Below, piece by piece: positions 52,317 through 64,000 of a stretch of DNA of 64,000 bases (its first letter is position 1; each line of letters starts with the position of its first letter). The translations under genes and the position numbers were made by a program. This DNA is from Paramecium tetraurelia (Eukaryota > Ciliophora > Oligohymenophorea > Peniculida > Parameciidae), in the NCBI RefSeq assembly GCF_000165425.1, contig NW_001799633.1:66299-130298 (forward strand), given 5' to 3'. The notes below the pieces were generated by a model that searched no databases, was not told the DNA's origin, and saw nothing but the letters and a program-made list of their open reading frames with translations.

Positions 52317-54783
52317 TCAAAGTTATGAAGCATCTTCTTCAGTATTTATCTCTTTTTAATCATTTTATGATCCTTATTCATATTCTTCATTTTATTATAA
52401 TCCATCATTCTCCTTTTATTATTATTCACCTTATCCTTACAATTATTCAAACTATTATAATTCTTGAGACTCATTATTTTTAATGCTTTAATCTGAAGAA
52501 TCATCAACAGATTGAGTAGGTTAATCATTAAATTCATTTGCTTCTGTATTTTCATTAATAGTTATTTAACTAACTTGTTCAATTAATTTTTCATCTGATT
52601 CCTTCTCTAATTATTCCTTCTAGATTTCCTCCTATTTTTTGATAAATTCTTATTTTTCTTGTCTCAACTATTTCAAGATATCTGGTTCTTCTTATACTAT
52701 TCTTTGTGGAATTTCATCATCATCAATTTCTTCTAACTATGGTTCCTAACTAATCATTTCTGAATTAGGCAGTAGATTTTCCTATTATTTTGATTCAGGC
52801 TCCTTGGCTTAAACTTCCAAAGTTGGTTTATATTTTACAAGAGATTTAATAGTCTTGTCATTTGATAGTTAATTGAACACCTCTAATAATTATGGATTTT
52901 CTTGCTGTCGTCCTTTTAATTATAAGATAGATAGATACCCTAGATTTTTAAATAATTCTCTAAAGCCATGTATAACATATATCTGACACTCTAAACTTTG
53001 TCTTATGCTAATTCTAGTAAAGGTCTTAGAAGATGCTATTAAAAGATGGCATCCTCAAATTGCATGATTTTAGAACACATTTAAATAAATCTATATATTA
53101 TAGGAAATTGTACGATTATCTTTGATAAAACACTGATGACTTTTAAAAACCTATCATGCTTTCAATAATGAAGGTTTGATATTATTCAGACAATGGCGAA
53201 TCTTTGATACCTTAAAAAAATGCATAGATTTTAGAAGATGCTATTTTTCTAACTTATGCCACATTGTCAGTACAAAGCTTGAAAGCAATAGGAAGAATCA
53301 TTCTAAATATGATTTCTGCTGGAAAGATGAGAGCCATCTCATCTAATTGATTTGCAATTGATTCTCTGATTCTCCACTTTTTTAAATCCCTCTAAATGAA
53401 AAAAAATATTTCTAAAAATGCCTCCTTCTTTTCATCTGAAAATATTTTCAAAAACTGTGATAAATTCTTAACACAACCCATTAGCACATTATCATTTGGT
53501 TCTTTTACAAAAATGGTCTCTAAAACAGGAAACAAGTCTATTTCAGCTTTCTCTGCTCCTATGATTTTAGCAATTTCATGGAGACTAGCTGCCAAAGTCT
53601 TACAGATTCTTTCATTCTTTTGTTTCCATAGATGATTAAATAATTTATGCAATTATTACCATCTTGCGACTCCAACTGTTTATAACACTGCGGGAAAACC
53701 ATACGCACATGCAAACATTACTTACTGTTCAGGTAACAATTCTCTTATATCGGAATCAGCCATTTTCAAATAATTTTCAATTAGTCTTGGTTCAATTTTG
53801 TCTTTTTCAATAGCTGCAATAAATCTAGCCAAACATCTATATGCTACTCCCTTAACATATTTATTAGAATCGCTAAAAATGTAATTATCTCATTACTTTT
53901 AGAATTATAATAATTAAGCTGTGAGATCAGCAGTTTTTTAATTTTGAGATGACAATTCTACAATTTACAAAAAATGTTCCACACATGCAGTCTTTACTTT
54001 TGTATTTGTTTCCTTACATCTTTTCATGTAGAATGGGAACAATTTCTTATTAAAAAAGTCTTTACCAACCACTTTTGCAACCAAGGGCAATTGATTAACT
54101 GCCTCTTTTCTCACATCTTATTTTGAATCCTCTCCAAGAGACATCACTTCAAAAGCTATAAAAGACTCGCTTAATTATATCCCAAACATTGATGAGAGCT
54201 TCCCCATTAATTACAATGCCACTATTCTATTATCCTGATTGAGATCATCATGCGCCATCTTTATTATGATTGGTAACAACTAATTTCCTTTCTCATCTCC
54301 TTATAAATGAAGAGCAATCTTAGTCAATTATGAACCTGCCAACTCTTTGATTTTCAAAATGCTATTCAACAAGAAAAAGCTCAAAATTTGTATGACAGGT
54401 TACTGAGCTTATAAAGATGCCTCATATATCAAATTAAGTTATTCGATAAACATTATTTAAAATCTTTCATCTTCATTTTTCTAAATTAAATATTACAACA
54501 ATTTTACATATTTTTCCATAATCATTGGCAACTTATCGGTTGATTTTTGTCCTAAATTTCTTACACAATAGCTAATATGCTTAGTATAGTTCTCCTTGTC
54601 AATGTTGGTCATCTTATGAACATTTAATAATTTATTAAGAAGCTAATCTTAATCATCATCTAAGACAAATGAATGTATATCGCCTTGCTTTTGATTTAGG
54701 AAAAAGGCCTCTTCTTTCAATATTTAATTCATAATCGACCTGTCATCTGATTTCAGTTTGGGAGAAATTTTAATGTTATACAT
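52317..54783 (-). CDS. HEAT-repeat protein, PP4R1/PP2A-A-like
   Basis: An 802-residue protein. Residues ~60-600 form consecutive helical HEAT repeats, for example QDNRIVALQLMGKLSSMFGI, DSKQDVRKEAVNQLPLVAKV, CKETNTKVKTACVEHFLQIV, KWRIRESIANQLDEMALIFP, VRKIASSKIYAFFQGI. The D-x-x-V/I-R pattern is that of PP2A-A and PP4R1 scaffold subunits. The C-terminal ~150 residues are acidic and Gln/Glu-rich, partly coiled. Introns of 24 nt (contains TGA) and 34 nt. Phosphatase scaffold is the best guess. Confidence 0.75.
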
Positions 54784-54819
54784 ATTTTTTAAATTAATAT
54801 TAATTTTTTAATGTTTGCA

Positions 54820-55693
54820 TCATTAACTTTTCTTTTTTGATATTGCCTTCTTTTAAATTTAAACCGTCCTTGTGTCTAACCCCTCCTTAAATTTTTCATT
54901 TTGTTATTTAGAATTTTAAGTCTTCTAATTTCTCTACTGCTTCAAAGGCACTTTTAATTATTTTTTTTAATTCTTTTATGCACTTTTTGAATTTTATTTT
55001 TCTTATTTGTCCTTTTCCCAACCTAATAGTTTGTAATACAAATTTATTTCATTTCTAAATTTTCGGAATATAAATAAGGCAGCTCTTGCATCAACCTCAG
55101 AACTATGCTGTCCTTATTAAATGTGTTGGCCTAAATACTTCAAACACATCTTTTTTAAACCCTTATATTATTCATACTATTACTTGATCCTTCATCCAAT
55201 TTTAAAAAGTCTACCTTCATCAAATCTCTGGTTTGGTAATCCTCCAAATTAAATTCCATTGCATCAAAATCACTCTTTAGCGTATGTCCAATGATGGTTT
55301 TATCTATAAATAGTTGCATTTTCTACCCTTGAATAACAACTAAAGCTTCAATTTCTCAAAGTCATTGTAAACTGGTTTATCCTTAATTATTTATGGTGTG
55401 ATTCCAGAAATTCGTGTAATGTAATTGATCACCTTAAATCTTGGTTTGTAGTATTGATCCAAAACAACATAGCCATTATAATTGACGACTGTTATTCGGG
55501 CCAACATCTAAACGCTGGCTCCAATCTCATTCTCACATTCAACCATTTCACAATCTATAGCCAAAATTGATCCTGTTTGATTCTGACTCCCTGGAACAGC
55601 GAATCTAACATCATAATTTTGCATAGCTTCTGTAATAGATTAAACTTTCTGTGTTTCCTAAGCACCCTATTTTGGTTACACCTTATTGAACAT
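54820..55693 (-). CDS. REXO4-like DEDDh 3'-5' exonuclease
   Basis: A 272-residue RNase-T/DEDD exonuclease. Exo I SILAIDCEMVECE (Asp and Glu), RITVVNYNGYVVLDQYYKP, SGITPQIIKDKPVY, Exo II IIGHTLKSDFDAM (second Asp), Exo III QHSSEVDARAALFIFRKF, where HSSEVDA supplies the His and last Asp. A basic C-terminal tail suits a nucleolar protein. Introns of 23 and 32 nt. By family it processes rRNA precursors. Complete catalytic set. Confidence 0.9.
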
Positions 55694-56011
55694 AATTAAA
55701 ATCTGATAAAAATAATTAAGTTCGCGAGTATTTGATAAGTATAAAATCATTATTTTTCCTAACTAAAATATCTGTGTCAATAGATTTGCATCCATTGCCA
55801 TCATCTAATTCGAAATACTATGGTTTAATTATCCATATGTATTTCAATTCTTTATCATATTTAAATACACTTTGCGTTAAGTACAAAGCGAATTTTGGAG
55901 TCACATTAATCTTTTTAATCCAACCTTTAAACGGACTATTAACATTAAATATGAAAATTTAGATTCAATTTATTATTCAGAAAAATTGAAATAGAATTAA
56001 TCATCAGACAT
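55611..56011 (-). CDS. Hypothetical frame upstream of the exonuclease
   Basis: Starts MSDDQFYFNFSEQQIESKFS; with a 26-nt GTC-donor intron it continues INVTPKFALYLTQSVFKYDK, IWIIKPQYFELDDGNGCKSI. The composition is protein-like, but its stop falls 83 nt inside the exonuclease gene on the same strand, so at least the 3' end is probably mis-modelled. Could be a short gene, a relic or chance. Confidence 0.3.
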
Positions 56012-56646
56012 TAAAAAATAACAGAAATTATTATTAATTCTGAAAATAATATAATAGCAATCATTTTTTAAATGTAGTTTTCTACCAACACAATAATAAA
56101 TTTTAGGAGTTTTTCCCAAAATTAATATGTACTGTTTAAACTGATTCTTACTTCCACCTAAACCTAAAGTTTTTGATTTTAGTTTAATAAATATAGAATA
56201 GAATTTGCTTACCCTAAGTAATTAAATTATTTGATTATTTATTTCAATTAAGTTTATATTTAAACTGCGATAATTTTTATTAATTTAACTTATCATGCTA
56301 CTCAATTTAATAAAATATTTAACATAATAGATGAACCATTCTAAGTCATTACCAAACAGTAGAATGTTTATATATAATATATTAATTAGACTTGAAATCT
56401 TAATTGAAACTGGCTAATTTGAAATATATATCCTTTATTCATTTATTCTTTTGACTATATTAATAAATATGAATAGCAAATACTCCTGTAGAAATAATTT
56501 TAAAATTTAATTCTTATCTAACTAAGATATAATTGTATAAGGTTGTATAACATTTGTAAAGACATATTTCACCAATTCCTAATGAGATAAAACAAAATAA
56601 AATTTACAAATTTTGTAATAATTTTATATAAAATATTATCATAAAA
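56012..56646. other. AT-rich gap
   Basis: About 0.6 kb between divergent or unrelated units. Very AT-rich; nothing recognised. Confidence 0.5.
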
Positions 56647-57575
56647 ATGAACATGTAAAGAAAAAGCCATTCTCCTGAATTAAGAAAAGAGTTAGCATTA
56701 AAATTATTAAAAAATGAAAAGTATCCTTTTGTCTCCAAATAATCTTAATCCCCAGAAATAAAGATGACCAGATCTACAGTGATTTAGAGGCGTAGGCCGT
56801 AGGATCACCCTGTCAATTCTCCCATTATTGAGGATTTATTGAGATAATGTAAACTCTTAGAGGAATTAGTTAAGAAGTCGAAAAAGGTAAAAGTTCTTAT
56901 GGATAAGAGTAGATAATAGATGAGAAAGAAACTAAAATTTAACTCTTACTTCAATTACTTAAACAAAGAGAAAATTGTTGCAAAGAATTGTAAATGCAAT
57001 CGCACAAACTGATGGAAGAGAGACAAATTTTAATAGAACACATCACTCAATTGGAAAGCTAACTCAATCTTCAAGAGGAAGAGGAAGCATGTATGATATA
57101 TAAATCTAATGCACAAAGATTCTCAAGATGGGTATCAACAACATATGACTAATTTAAATAATTTGAGACACTTCCTATATTAGATTCGTCATAGTAATGA
57201 GGACATTCCAGTTTTTGTTGATGTTGACAATCTGACTTACGAATAACTTCTCCAACTTGAAGATACAATTGGATATGTTAATAGAGGTTTGAGCAAGGAA
57301 CAAATAAAGACTATCCCTAAAGTAAGCTTTGATTAATGCAAAACAGATGAATAATTGTAAGTGAAATTGATTTTAATTTTAGATGCTCTATATGCTAAAT
57401 TGAGTTTGAAAGTACTGACAAATGCAGAGCTCTCCCGTGTTAACATCTCTATCACTCTAAATGCATAAAGTTATGGCTGGGAAAAGAAAAGCATTGTCCG
57501 ATATGCAAACAGGAGTTGGAAATTAAGATGCCAAACTAGTATCAAACTGAAGAGAAGGAAATGGTAGAACAATGA
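56647..57575 (+). CDS. Coiled-coil RING-H2 protein
   Basis: A 282-residue protein. A basic N-terminus (MNMQRKSHSPELRKELALKL) is followed by a long coiled coil (IIDEKETKIQLLLQLLKQRE ... QLESQLNLQEEEEA). A linker (NEDIPVFVDVDNLTYEQLLQ, LEDTIGYVNRGLSKEQI) precedes the RING-H2: CSICQIEFESTDKCRALPCQ, HLYHSKCIKLWLGKEKHCPI followed by C. The linker with a G-x-V-N-R-G-L-S turn is typical of plant and ciliate RING-H2 ligases. Introns of 26, 28 and 26 nt. Predicted E3 ubiquitin ligase. Confidence 0.86.
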
Positions 57576-57664
57576 ATTAATATATTATATATCTTATAAT
57601 GCACAATTTAATATTATTATATATTCAATAATGAGATTTTAGCAATTATAAAAAATAAATAATA

Positions 57665-60268
57665 TCAGAGGTACAATTATTTTTTTCTATTTTTCAAAAA
57701 TTGTATATTTGTATTATAAGATGATGGAGTATGGGAATTCAACATCCCATCTTGAGATAATAGAAATTCAGGTTAATGTTCCCTTGTATCAGGTTAGAGA
57801 AAAGTAGTCATAGCCTTTTTGGTAATTCGATGATTATTTTGGTCTTACTGTTATTTGTCTTTAACATGGTTCTCTTCATCTGAGCTTAATTGCTAAGCCT
57901 ATTTGATGATATCCATCGGTAAAAATGTATTTTTTTTATCAAATTTTCTGGTTTAAGTTTCACTATTTAGAGTATTTGTTTTGATCAGTTTAGGAGATAT
58001 TCTGCTTGGACTCCTCTCATCCATTTTATTGATGATACCCTTTTACAACAGCACAGTTTTCAAGTAGGTCATCCTCCTTTTTAGTTCATTTGATGTCTAT
58101 TACTCAGCATCTTTGATTGCTTTGTCTAAAATGCCTTTCTTGGTTTAAGCTTAGAACATTAAATTTCGCTTGAATTTTTCAAAGCCATGTTTAATTTTAG
58201 TTTCAGTATTATTTTCAGTTAATTGTTATTCAGCCTTCTATTCCAAACCTTGTAAATATGCCTTTGTTTTAGTAAATTTGTCTTCATAATCTCTTTTCTT
58301 CCTTCTTGCATCCTCATGCACTTCCTCGCCTATTTCTCTGAATTCTGAGAAGAATATTTTATAAAAGTTTGATTTAGATAGAGACAAGAGTTCACATTAC
58401 TTTTACGCAATGGCAGTATATTTCCTTTGAGTTTCTTTGATTAGTTCAATTTCTCCAAAGTATTGTCCTACATCTATAGTTACAAAGGGATGGTAATCAC
58501 ATTCTTTTATACACAAGGAAACGCTGCCCTCACGAATAAAATAGATTTCGCTGGCATAATCTCCTTCATTATAAATGACATCCCCTTCTGGAATCCTAAG
58601 GATTGTTAACAATGGGCCAATATAGGCTGTAAATCTTAATGGTTTATGTTTAAAGAGATCAATTCCCAAAAATACATTTTTATACATAGCCTATGATAAT
58701 TCAGTCCTTAAATTTTAAGGTAGAAGATGTAGAAATTCAACAACTTCATTCTAATTATTTTTGTATCCTTACTTCAACACTTTACAAATCTTAGCATATA
58801 AAGTATTATCAATTTTATGGTGCTTAGCAATTTCATTCAAAGTGTCAATTTTTTCCTTATATTTCAAATTCTAAGAATCCAATTAAGTCAGCAATGAACT
58901 AACTGAACCGATAGTCACAGAGAAGAAGATCACTCCGATAATCATTATGAATATTGCAATCATCTATTCAGTACTATTTGTAGCTGATATATCCCCATAT
59001 CCAGTAGTTGCCATAGTTTAGAAGACCCAATACATACTCATGATATATCTTTCAAAGTTAGATTCATTTCCGACGTATTGGTCAATCCAAGTTTAAGTCT
59101 CAGATGAAATAGTTCCAACGAAATACCAAAAACAAGAGAACAAATGACTTACTAGGATTACAGATAATAATGAGATAATCATAACCCTAATATTTTACTA
59201 TGATAACTAAACAGAATTACACTGATATTTGAAAATTGATTCAACATTTCTCCGTATTTCTTCTTTTATATGAAAAACTTCAGCATTCTTGACATCTTGA
59301 TGAGCTTCACCATTTTGTACGCTTTTGGCAGTTTTGCAATTTTCTGAAAACCATTTGTATTGTAATCATCAACGACATAATCCATGGGCAATACACATAT
59401 TATGTCCAGTATAAACCAACCAGTCAAATAATGTTTAATTATTATCTTTCTGTCCACAATCAACTCATCCTAATCATCAACATAAGCACTAAAGAAATTT
59501 ATAACTATGTCTATCCCGTAAAGAATATCTATTGTTATGTTAAAACCAAGCTAAACTGCTGATTCTGCTGAGTCGTCATTCTTAAAAGAGATTTCATAAG
59601 GAACTAACAAGCAAACATACAATAATGCTATTATAATTAAAATATCCCATGACAATTTTATTGGATCGTCAGGGAATACAATGTAAGAAAGATGAGCATA
59701 ACTTCAATAAATAAACTTAATACCGTTTATCAAATCTATATCTTGTTTCATCCTCTACTAAATTTTATTCAGTTTCTTCAAAAAATGAATCATCTGATAT
59801 TGAATCATTTTAATTAGATCCTGAATTGTCTCGGATTTCCTCTGGATATACTCTATTCCTCCTTATCGATTATTATAGACTCTGTAAACTTAAAACTATA
59901 CTATTTATAAACTACCTTTATAATCTGCTGGGTCTAATACCTTTACTTCTTGGTAAGGAAGCATGACTGATATAAGTTCCTTATTTCAAAATGCTTCTCA
60001 CTTGAGGGATTATTTCTTCCTAAAAATCTTGAGGAGTTTTGCTGGACCGTCCATTGCCACTATTTATAGCTTGACTGCCACTATGATTGGTTTTATTTTT
60101 CACTGTCTTTTAATCTGATGGGCTAGAACTCGATGGTCGTTATTTAATCTGATGATTTCCAGTTGCATCTTTGTCTGAATCTATGCTAAGACTTTCTCTC
60201 TATTTCTAGGGTTATTATTATTCCTCATCCATTTCTTAAATTAGTTATAATTGTTCTGGGTTCTTCAT
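57665..60268 (-). CDS. CNG/Eag-type K+ channel, second copy
   Basis: An 850-residue channel. A polar, Ser/Gln-rich N-terminus of ~180 residues is followed by six helices beginning IKLSWDILIIIALLYVCLLV, an S4-like KLPKAYKMVKLIKMSRMLK, and the pore QTMATTGYGDISA, K+-selective. A cNBD follows (VIYNEGDYASEIYFIREGSV, YFGEIELIKETQRKYTAIA), with FGE retained and an Arg near the expected place, so ligand binding is more plausible than in the first channel. A long polar C-terminus lacks the CCHC knuckle. Two introns: 22 nt and a 29-nt one with a GTT donor in S4. Confidence 0.88.
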
Positions 60269-61376
60269 TTTATTTATTAATATTCTACCATTATATGCAA
60301 TTATTAATTACTTGACAACTAAGGGTTGATATCTTTATTATTAGGAGTTTGGCTCTGTGTTTATAAGCTAACATGATCTTAGTTCATTAATTTAATTAAA
60401 TAATATGGTTCAACTCATTAATCAATCAAAATGGAACATATACTTCTTCAATCTCTCCAGTTACTAATTTGAACCCTGCCATCGAAACCGATACAACAAT
60501 TTTCAACTCTAAAAGACAACAATTTTATAATAATAATTCAAATTTTTTAATTTCTTAAGACTATTCCTTATTAAAGATACTCAAAAACCAAATCTGTTAG
60601 ACGTAATTTCATATTGATGTCTTTATTGGGCTATTGCTGAAATAGTGACAAAACTAACGTAAATTAAATAATTAAAATAAACACTTAAAAGTTATCTTTA
60701 ATATGTTCATTAAATAATTTATAAGGAAAGATTCTATGATAAAAAAGACTAAACTTTTTTTTAGATATGTTTTTCTAAATTAACCTATATCTTTTATATG
60801 TTTGAATATTTCAATTTAAGAAGTATAAATAGTTTTCTTTCTATCTGTAAAAAATATTATATAACTCAAATTATATTAAAACCCATAATAATCTAAGATA
60901 TTTCAAATAGGAATTCCATAAAATTAGATCTCTTTTGAAGTTCGTATTTCTAAAAGTCTATTAAACTTGAAGTTTAATTAAATTCCAAAACAAAGGATAA
61001 TCTCACCATTTAGAATGTGCTAAAAAAAATCAATTATTATTTTTAAATAGTTTAATTCATTCACCATTATTTAATAATGATAATGAATTGTATGCTACTT
61101 AATAATATAGAGAAGTGAACAAGTTAGTAGATTTTATAAATATAGAATTAACAAAATTGAACCAATCTGATGAATTCTTTTCAATTCATAATGTTTAAGA
61201 TAAATAGGCTTGAAGGCAATTTTAAATACATAATTAAAGTTTGTGATTTATTTATTTACTTCATCAGATCAGTTTTATTATTCAGAGATTATTTTGAATG
61301 AAATTTATTTGATAATTGAAATTTAATTTTAATTATTAAATATACGATAAATTCATAATGATATAAGAGTCTATTG
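60269..61376. other. AT-rich gap
   Basis: About 1.1 kb. A short minus-strand end MAGFKLVTGEIEEVYVPF (near 60450) looks protein-like, but I could not attach it to a gene. Otherwise nothing seen. Confidence 0.45.
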
Positions 61377-62103
61377 ATGAATCCCTTGAAAGATTGTAAT
61401 AGATCATTTATTATCATTATTAGTAGAAGAGATAGATAAAATATTAGGGATAAAATGGCAGAAAGAAATTAATTATATTAGAAAGCATCCTAAAACTATT
61501 TATCAAGTTTGTAAAGAGAAGTTGAAACTATAAAAAGAACCAGGTATTCGGTTTTGCAATAGTAATAGACCTTTAGCTGAAACAAGAAATTTGGAGTTTA
61601 GAGAGCAAATAGCAAATTTATTTAAGAGATATGAGGATGGAAGTGTCAGATTAAAATAAGCAATTCAAAAAACTAACATTGAAAAAATTAATTATAATGA
61701 GTATTTAATTAAGGTGTATCCAAATTATTTTACAGATGAAAAAAGAAAACTCAGGGAAGAAAATTAACGACTTATGCAATAATTATAAGTATAATTTTAA
61801 ATTAAAATACAATAGGGATTTAGGTAATAAGTTAGCAATGTTCCATTGTAAGAATTACAAAATCTTGAAAATGAATAATACGATTATAATGATTAATAAA
61901 AATTTGATCAATATTTAGGATAAGATTATTAGGAATAGGATTACTAAAATTAATAATATCATTTTTAAGAATAATAAAGATAATAGTTTTAATAACCTTA
62001 AGGACATTAAAATTAGTCAGGCTAATCAAAATTAAATTTAACAAAACAATAAGAATAAGATTTTTTATCAGAGTACTTAATGCCTCAACAAGGGAAAAAA
62101 TGA
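61377..62103 (+). CDS. Uncharacterised protein with Gln-rich tail
   Basis: A 232-residue protein starting MNPLKD. After a 28-nt intron it continues LEEIDKILGIKWQKEINYIR, KHPKTIYQVCKEKLKLQKEP, LAETRNLEFREQIANLFKRY, NYNEYLIKVYPNYFTDEKRK. The second half is nearly pure Gln/Asn/Tyr/Phe low complexity, mostly TAA/TAG codons. The first half is helical and conserved-looking, but no family came to mind. Function unknown. Confidence 0.65.
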
Positions 62104-62159
62104 TTTAAATTATTATATTCTAAAATATAATCTTATAATAAACTAATTAATTTATTAAT

Positions 62160-62849
62160 ATGGACCAAGGCTTTTCTTAAAATCAAACAGGACTTTTATC
62201 AAATAAATCAAGCAAAAAATACTAAGAACCACAAAAGGATCATGCTATTGAAATGTAAGATATGACAGATCAATAGGGCTACGTTTAACTAACCAATGAA
62301 TGTAATTTAAATTTATTTTTCAAGAAACTTTTAACTAAGCCCACCAATAATAGAACATGAATAAATATGCATAACCATAAATGTTCAATTGCAATCCACA
62401 ATAATATTATCAATTCTAAGTATCATTAACTTATTTTGACATTAGTAATTAAATTAGAATTAATAATAATTTGCTGTTCCTCAAAATACACTTTAAAATT
62501 ACTAATAATATAACAACTAGTGCAAGGGAAAAAAATAAAACATGTTGTAGTTATTAGTTTTACATTCTTAGAACGCATTACGCAGTTTGTATTTTTTGCA
62601 GGTCTCCATAAAGCATTGCTGATGATAAAAAGCCCTTCATGTGTTATCAATGTAGATAAATTTAATAGGCAAATTATGAATTTTTTAAATGTTCTCATTG
62701 CAAAGTGACAGTTAAATACCAAAAAGGAAGTAAATAACTATCATAATTCTAAAGTATCTTCTGTTATTAAGTGCACTAATTGTAACAACCATAATTTTGT
62801 ATAATTATAACCAGTTGTGCAAATTGCAGAGGATTAAGGCAAGATTTGA
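62160..62849 (+). CDS. LSD1-type zinc-finger protein
   Basis: A 195-residue protein. The polar N-terminal 110 residues (MDQGFSQNQTGLLSNKSSKK, many Gln) precede four CxxC knuckles: AVCIFCRSPQ, FMCYQCRQIQ, FKCSHCKVTVKYQKG, VIKCTNCNNHNFVQ. The last pair (C-x2-C-x4-x-K/Y-Q-x-G ... C-x2-C) has the layout of LSD1-type or related zinc ribbons. Four introns (23, 26, 28 with GTT donor, 25 nt), and the spliced length is an exact multiple of three. Function not predictable; metal-binding scaffold likely. Confidence 0.7.
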
Positions 62850-63181
62850 AATATTAAATACAAGATATTTAAAAATATTAATAAATTAAATTTTTAAGCA
62901 TTGTTTCTTAATTTTTATTTCATATACTTAAATGTTCTACTATATTTTATTTATCTAGATAATTATACAACGCCGTTAAAATCATTATTAGCATTTAAGA
63001 TTATAATCTTAATAATCTTATGATTTCATGTACAAATATCCACATCTGTAAACTAATATGGATAAAATATTTAATAGAATCAGGACATTTAACAGTTATC
63101 TAACAAAAAATAAAATACTTATTTATATTGAGGATTCTATAATTCAAAAACTACTTGAAAAATAAGTCTATTAATTATAAA
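62850..63181. other. Convergent gap
   Basis: About 330 nt of AT-rich sequence between convergent stop codons; nothing seen. Confidence 0.5.
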
Positions 63182-64000
63182 TCATGCTGTGGCTATTTAT
63201 TCACTTTCCTACTTTCTCTTTCGGTGCCTGTCGCATCTAGGTTTGAAACCAAATCCCCATATAAACCATCCCAGTAAAACAAAGCCAGTTATTAACCCAT
63301 AGATGATACTAAAAATCCCTACTTTAATTCCATAGAAAAAATGTAAGATACCTTTAGCCCAATCATAACTCCAGCTAAATCTTGAACAATTACGACAAAA
63401 ATACGAGAATGATAATACTATTACTGTAGATTAACCAACAAATGATAAAATCCAAGCAAAACGATAAAAACTCTCAGAGTCCACTTATTCTAAAAATAGC
63501 GGACCATAATACAAGACTACTATAATAATGCCAACAGCCCCAAATAAAAATCCAAAATAAAGTTAATAATTACCACCTTTCTTTATATAATCCATTGTAT
63601 AGCCTTCTTTTATTTTACGTTTATAAATGATAACAATTAAATTCAATATAAAGTTGATTGAAAATAATACCAAGACCAATATTTCCAGAGATGACTTTAA
63701 ATTTAGTACTAAAAATATTATTCCCACCAATAGTTGCAGAGAATCCATAATTTTATATTATATTTCTCTTCTCAGAGTTGTGCATATCCCTAGCTTAGTA
63801 TATTGCCATTCAATCAATAATATATAGAGATGTTAGACTAGTCCCGCTATTATCCAAGCAACAACTTCGCCAATAGAATATTATTTTATATCCTTAAATA
63901 GTATTAAAAGTGTAAAAATTGTTAATCTGCAAATCATTCCAATTATTATATTTATATCTAATCTAGATTCGGTTGCAATGCATGGGATTAGTGAGATAAC
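63182..64000 (-). CDS. Multi-span membrane protein, 5' end outside window
   Basis: 272 codons open to the window edge. At least five hydrophobic helices are seen, for example ICRLTIFTLLILF, LLVGIIFLVLNL, ILVLVLFSINFILNLIVIIY, LYFGFLFGAVGIIIVVLYYG, FAWILSFVGQSTVIVLSFSY, KVGIFSIIYGLITGFVLLGW. Conserved-looking aromatic loops include FCRNCSRFSWSYDWAKGILH, and the tail is basic (KPRCDRHRKRKQESEQIATA). No intron needed in this part. No family recognised; the N-terminus is missing. Confidence 0.65.

Overview
The window reads as a stretch of ciliate somatic (macronuclear) DNA, most like Paramecium. TAA and TAG occur throughout conserved proteins where glutamine is expected, and TGA is the only codon that ends them. 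Protein genes are broken by very small introns (mostly 19-34 nt, GTA...TAG or AAG). Introns whose length is a multiple of three usually contain TGA. The DNA is very AT-rich and most genes lie tens of bases apart; several convergent stop codons are only 9-17 nt apart. All gene models below were read with TAA/TAG = Gln, and for nearly every spliced model the summed exon length is an exact multiple of three. Product names come from recognised motifs and family memory, not from a search.

Layout. 0-4.4 kb: a 5'-truncated PP2C phosphatase, a cyclic-nucleotide-gated type K+ channel with a CCHC knuckle, and a secreted apyrase. 4.8-9.5 kb: two coiled-coil proteins, ARPC4 and a Gln-rich protein. 9.5-13.0 kb: a gene-poor, AT-rich island holding two related ~90-residue MGxC proteins. 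13-21 kb: a tail-anchored protein, two RING proteins (one is RBX1), a copine and proteasome subunit RPN3. 21-29.6 kb: a six-helix membrane protein with a sensor-kinase-like tail, a zinc-finger/RING protein, a cyclic-nucleotide-binding protein, a HAUS7-like protein, an EF-hand-like protein, CFAP73 and mitochondrial MRM2. 29.6-41 kb: a myosin with an RCC1 tail, two tandem MAP kinases, a Pumilio protein, a Wee1-like kinase and a p24 cargo receptor. 41.6-51.6 kb: a GH125 mannosidase with one frame break, a SET protein, a homeodomain-like protein, imidazolonepropionase, CFAP96, RWDD1/GIR2 and ribosomal protein uL18 (RPL5). 52-64 kb: a HEAT-repeat protein, a REXO4-like exonuclease, a RING-H2 protein, a second CNG-type channel, two uncharacterised proteins and a 5'-truncated membrane protein.

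The genes are not an operon; each probably has its own tiny promoter. Themes recur: cyclic-nucleotide sensing (two channels and one soluble protein), cilia (CFAP73, CFAP96), ubiquitin/proteasome function (three RING proteins, RBX1, RPN3) and phosphorylation control (PP2C, two MAPKs, Wee1-like, HEAT phosphatase-regulator type). I saw no virus-like element, transposon, CRISPR array, tRNA or rRNA that I could support.
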